A stretch of DNA of 17,151 nucleotides from an uncultured Chlamydiaceae bacterium (GTDB lineage Bacteria; Chlamydiota; Chlamydiia; Chlamydiales; Parachlamydiaceae): NCBI GenBank assembly GCA_945957185.1, contig CAMFKA010000014.1, positions 1 to 17,151 on the forward strand, given 5' to 3'. The notes beneath the pieces are model-generated. The model saw only the letters and a list, made by a program, of their open reading frames with translations, ran no database searches and was not told the DNA's origin. The position numbers and the translations under genes were made by a program. This document shows positions 14,735 through 17,151 of this stretch, one piece after another (within the stretch, counting starts at the first letter, position 1; each line of letters starts with the position of its first letter).

Positions 14735-14795
14735 TTGTTGCATAATTAACCACTGAGCCACTGAGATCACAGAAAAGGCATGAGCTGGAGAGAAT
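14735..14795 (+). repeat. CCACTGAG-type dispersed element, copy 2
   Basis: On the plus strand it reads TTGTTGCATAATTAACC, then CACTGAGCCACTGAGATCAC, then a more diverged tail (AGAAAAGGCATGAGC). Its first 33 bases (14738-14770) are the reverse complement of 14918-14950 at 31 of 33 positions, so copies 2 and 3 form a long inverted repeat with a 147-base loop. It lies just after the thrA-like stop and may contribute to termination of the convergent genes. Confidence 0.8.
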
Positions 14796-14879
14796 TCAAG
14801 ATTCATTACGTAAATGAGCATTCAATTCCAATAAATGAAAATCACTGTGTCATCACATCAGATATAACGGTTATAATTG

Positions 14880-14950
14880 AATGATATGATCACTCTCATA
14901 CTCCTCATAAATCCTCAGTGATCTCAGTGGCTCAGTGGTTAATAGTGCAA
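14880..14950 (-). repeat. CCACTGAG-type dispersed element, copy 3
   Basis: On the minus strand it reads TTGCACTATTAACCACTGAG, CCACTGAGATCACTGAGG, ATTTATGAGGAGTATGAGAG, ending TGATCATATCATT. The block order and the TCATATC end match copy 1 at 7396-7466. It faces copy 2 head-to-head across 147 bases that contain no recognisable gene. It ends seven bases before the rfbG stop. Confidence 0.8.
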
Positions 14951-14956
14951 TAAAAT

Positions 14957-16054
14957 TTATCCGCAGCACCCTGTAGAGCAAGATTTGGCAAAAACAAATT
15001 TGTGGGAACTTCCTAATGCTGTGTAGTAATCAATTTGATCAAGACACAATTCCTGGATATTTTGTTCCTGCATAAAGCCTTGATACCACTCAACTGTCAA
15101 ATCTAATGCGTGATCCCAACTTAATTGAGGCTTCCAACCCAAACGCTGCGACGATTTGTCCCAGTTGAGGCGAAGCATGTTCATTTCAGGTTTTGCGCAG
15201 CCACCCGGAGCTAAAGCCCAATTGCCCCCTTCCCAATTCGATGTGATCTTGTTGACCAACTGCTCGACAGTGACTCCCACGGTCTCTTGCGGACCGAAAT
15301 TCCACGCTTCGGCGAACGCGTGCCCATCATCGAGCAGCTTTTTCCCTAATAGAAGGTATCCATAAAGCGGATCAAGAACGTGTAGCCAAGGGCGTACGCT
15401 GGCAGGGTTTCTGACTTGAATGGTTTTTCCGTCCATAAGTGCTCTCATGGCATCAGGGATGATGCGATGGGCTGCAAAGTCTCCGCCTCCAATCACATTT
15501 CCGGCTCTTACCGTAGCAATAGCGGGGGAGCCATCGGTTTGGAAAAATGAAGTTCGGTACGAGTGAGCGACAAGTTCTGCCATGGCCTTGCTAGCGCTGT
15601 AAGGATCGTTACCGCCGAGGCGGTCGTTTTCGCGATAGCCCCACACCCACTCTTTATTTTCGTAGCATTTGTCAGTGGTAACGACGACAACACCTTTGAC
15701 AGTGTCGCAGTGTCTGACGGCTTCGAGGAGATTGACAACGCCACCGGAGTTGACATCAAAAGTTTCTCTTGGAGATTGGTACCCTTCAAGAACGATCGAT
15801 TGAGCAGCAAGATGGAAAATTAAGTCAGGTTTAGCGTCTTGGATGGTTTTTAGGAGTTGTGGGTAGTTTCTGATGTCGCCGTCGATGTGAGTGATCCCTT
15901 CGGAAACGCGTGCAAGGGAAAAAAGGTTAGGCTCGGTAGGAGCGGGAAGGCTGAAGCCTGTGACATTGGCACCCAGACTCTTCAACCATAAAGTCAGCCA
16001 TGCCCCTTTAAATCCGGTGTGACCCGTGACAAAAACATTTTTATTTTTAAACAT
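14957..16054 (-). CDS. rfbG: CDP-glucose 4,6-dehydratase
   Basis: This converts CDP-glucose to CDP-4-keto-6-deoxyglucose, the entry to 3,6-dideoxyhexoses and related glycan sugars. The 365-residue extended SDR protein has the NAD-binding TGHTGFKG (10-17). It also has HLAAQSIV, the catalytic TTDK (126-129) and Y152-x3-K156 in DPYSASKAMAE. Substrate-region sequences RAGNVIGGGDFAAHRIIPD and RNPASVRPWLHVLDPL match RfbG rather than dTDP-glucose dehydratases. It ends in an unusual Cys-rich tail, SCSTGCCG. It overlaps rfbF by eight bases, which supports coupled translation. No further pathway genes are visible in the window, so the final sugar is unknown. Confidence 0.95.
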   Translation of the reverse strand: MFKNKNVFVTGHTGFKGAWLTLWLKSLGANVTGFSLPAPTEPNLFSLARVSEGITHIDGDIRNYPQLLKTIQDAKPDLIFHLAAQSIVLEGYQSPRETFDVNSGGVVNLLEAVRHCDTVKGVVVVTTDKCYENKEWVWGYRENDRLGGNDPYSASKAMAELVAHSYRTSFFQTDGSPAIATVRAGNVIGGGDFAAHRIIPDAMRALMDGKTIQVRNPASVRPWLHVLDPLYGYLLLGKKLLDDGHAFAEAWNFGPQETVGVTVEQLVNKITSNWEGGNWALAPGGCAKPEMNMLRLNWDKSSQRLGWKPQLSWDHALDLTVEWYQGFMQEQNIQELCLDQIDYYTALGSSHKFVFAKSCSTGCCG

Positions 16055-16916
16055 GAGCCGAATCCTCCGCTTTAGTGCAAGCGAAAGAGGGATTCCACAC
16101 CCAAGGAGCAGATCCTGACTCCCAGAGCTGATTCAGATTGTCTCGATCTCTCTGTGTATCCATGCAGGCCCAGAAACCGGGATGTTTATAAAGATTCAGC
16201 TCTCCATCATTTGCAAGGTCAACCAGAGGCTGACGCTCCAAGATACAATCTTGGTTTTTCGAGAGATACTTTTGGAAAAATTCTCTTTTGAAAAAGAAGA
16301 ATCCTCCGTTGATCCAGTTTTCGGTAAATTCAGGCTTTTCAGCAAACTCGGTGACAGTATCGCCGTCCAATCGGATTTCGCCGAATCGAGAAGGGGGATT
16401 GACACCCAAAACAGTACCGAGCTTTCCGTGATTGATATGATACTGGAATTCATGAAGAAGATTGGCATTCGTCAATCCGTCGCCATAGGTAACGGCGGCA
16501 TGTTCGGCATCTCCCAAATATTTCTCAGAAGCGATAGCGACGCGCGCACCTGTCATGGAGTCTTCACCGGTGAATGCGACGGTCACTTCCCAGTCTTCAT
16601 CGTGGTGGGTGGAGTGCAGAGTCATGTGATTAGATTTAAGGTCTACAGTGAAATCGCTATTGAGCGAAGTGTAATTCAAAAAATACGATTTAATCACTTC
16701 CGATTTAAAACCTGTACAAAGGACAAATTTTTTGAATCCGAAGCTGCTGTAAAGGCGCATGATGTGCCAAAGGATGGGATGGTTTCCCACGGGAACCATC
16801 GGTTTAGGGCGAAATTCGGTTTCCTCTTTGATGCGTGTTCCTAAGCCACCGCACAATATAAATACAGGAATTTTGCTAACATCCATCTGCTGACTCACTG
16901 GTTGAATTGAGTTCAT
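16047..16916 (-). CDS. rfbF: Glucose-1-phosphate cytidylyltransferase
   Basis: This makes CDP-glucose from CTP and glucose 1-phosphate, supplying RfbG directly downstream. The 289-residue nucleotidyltransferase shows the signature LCGGLGTRIKEETEFRPKPM near residue 21. It also has VTYGDGLTNANL, NPPSRFGEIRLDG, EKPEFTENWINGGFFFF and GFWACMDTQRDRDNL, all typical of RfbF. ATG 16916 gives an N-terminal extension of about ten residues over the family start. The internal ATG at 16886 (MDVSKIPVFILCGG) fits the family length better and fits a candidate promoter whose -10 nearly touches ATG 16916. Neither start has a clear ribosome site. It is the first gene of a two-gene minus-strand operon. Confidence 0.93.
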   Translation of the reverse strand: MNSIQPVSQQMDVSKIPVFILCGGLGTRIKEETEFRPKPMVPVGNHPILWHIMRLYSSFGFKKFVLCTGFKSEVIKSYFLNYTSLNSDFTVDLKSNHMTLHSTHHDEDWEVTVAFTGEDSMTGARVAIASEKYLGDAEHAAVTYGDGLTNANLLHEFQYHINHGKLGTVLGVNPPSRFGEIRLDGDTVTEFAEKPEFTENWINGGFFFFKREFFQKYLSKNQDCILERQPLVDLANDGELNLYKHPGFWACMDTQRDRDNLNQLWESGSAPWVWNPSFACTKAEDSAHV

Positions 16917-16917
16917 A

Positions 16918-16946
16918 AGATTAAAAGATCAAACACTATCCGTCAA
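16918..16946 (-). promoter_or_regulatory. Candidate rfbF promoter
   Basis: On the minus strand TTGACG (16946-16941) and TAATCT (16923-16918) are spaced by 17 bases. The -35 is good; the -10 is weak. A transcript would begin near 16911, inside the longest rfbF frame, which would make ATG 16886 the natural start with a leader of about 24 bases. Confidence 0.35.
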
Positions 16947-16960
16947 GAGTTCCGTGATGA

Positions 16961-17022
16961 TCACCACTGAGCCACTGAGATCACTGAGAATTTATGAGAT
17001 AGGAGAGTATGGCTACCTCGCA
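16961..17022 (+). repeat. CCACTGAG-type dispersed element, copy 4
   Basis: It reads TCACCACTGAGCCACTGAGA, TCACTGAGAATTTATGAGAT, then AGGAGAGTATGGCTACC. The octamer part is identical to copies 2 and 3 over CCACTGAGCCACTGAGATCA, and the AATTTATGAG and GAGAGT blocks match copy 3. It lies upstream of the candidate rfbF promoter. Its inverted partner, if any, would be outside the window or absent. Confidence 0.75.
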
Positions 17023-17151
17023 TAATGTGTAATTTATTTATTTTAATAGATATAAGGGTCCACTCCAATGTCGTCAACTTAAGGAAAAATTGAAGAGAAA
17101 TTGCAGCTAGAGCGCGAGCGCGACTGATTTTATAGCCCACTGCGACGTAGG
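17023..17151. other. Gene-free right edge
   Basis: I see no convincing gene, RNA or promoter here. The stretch is AT-rich at 17030-17055 and contains a small GCGCGAGCGCG palindrome near 17112-17122. It could be the edge of a gene or mobile element lying beyond the window, but nothing visible proves that. Confidence 0.4.

Noticed and set aside
14399..14821. Minus-strand 140-codon frame over the thrA-like 3' end
   Set aside because: It overlaps conserved dehydrogenase-domain sequence and a repeat; no family or ribosome site supports it.
16182..16844. Plus-strand 220-codon frame antisense to rfbF
   Set aside because: It is fully antisense to a highly conserved gene, and its predicted protein shows no domain.
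17040..17151. Insertion-sequence end at the right edge
   Set aside because: No terminal inverted repeat or transposase frame is visible in the available sequence.

Overview
The window reads as chromosomal DNA from a member of the Chlamydiae, most likely one of the amoeba-associated 'environmental' families (Waddlia/Parachlamydia/Criblamydia-like) rather than Chlamydia itself. The clues are mutL followed directly by a proline aminopeptidase, an McsA/McsB-type pair whose kinase half is strongly diverged, and a CDP-glucose sugar pathway together with a long secreted ankyrin protein that I would not expect in the reduced Chlamydia genomes. The assignment is inferred from gene content and is not proven. 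There are no rRNA, tRNA, CRISPR or recognisable transposase genes.

Layout. Positions 1-2107 (minus strand) hold mutL followed by the 5' end of an M24-type proline aminopeptidase that runs off the left edge. A 331-bp gap with a large imperfect hairpin separates them from an unrecognised plus-strand membrane protein (2439-3113). Next is a tight plus-strand housekeeping run, 3156-7295: tRNA nucleotidyltransferase/poly(A) polymerase, SpoU-type rRNA 2'-O-methyltransferase, RsgA GTPase and MutY. After a repeat-filled gap come mcsA and an mcsB homologue (7562-9191), overlapping by 14 bases. They converge across a GC-rich hairpin on ispH (minus, 9375-10304). Divergent from ispH are a small four-helix membrane protein (10417-10911), a secreted ankyrin-repeat protein (10973-12211) and an 816-residue aspartokinase-homoserine dehydrogenase fusion (12269-14719). 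The window closes with an inverted-repeat spacer and the minus-strand pair rfbF-rfbG (16916-14957) for CDP-4-keto-6-deoxyglucose.

Two themes stand out. First, several proteins keep a full-length family fold but have lost catalytic residues. The homoserine dehydrogenase domain lacks every catalytic residue I can place, and its aspartokinase domain lacks the N-terminal lysine. The McsB homologue lacks the catalytic cysteine and most phosphate-binding arginines. MutL has a broken endonuclease motif. All are long open frames, which points to retained non-catalytic roles rather than decay. Second, nearly every sizeable intergenic gap carries a repeat built from imperfect 8-base units, usually arranged as long hairpins. 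Three sequence classes share this architecture: ACGATNNA-like, ACGCGGAG-like and CCACTGAG-like. The last class is present four times as a roughly 70-bp dispersed element.

Functional links: DNA repair (MutL, MutY), tRNA/rRNA maturation and ribosome assembly (nucleotidyltransferase, SpoU enzyme, RsgA), stress or protein quality control (McsA/McsB-like), isoprenoid synthesis (IspH) and surface-glycan sugar activation (RfbF/RfbG). All residue comparisons are against family sequences recalled from memory; no alignment or database search was run.
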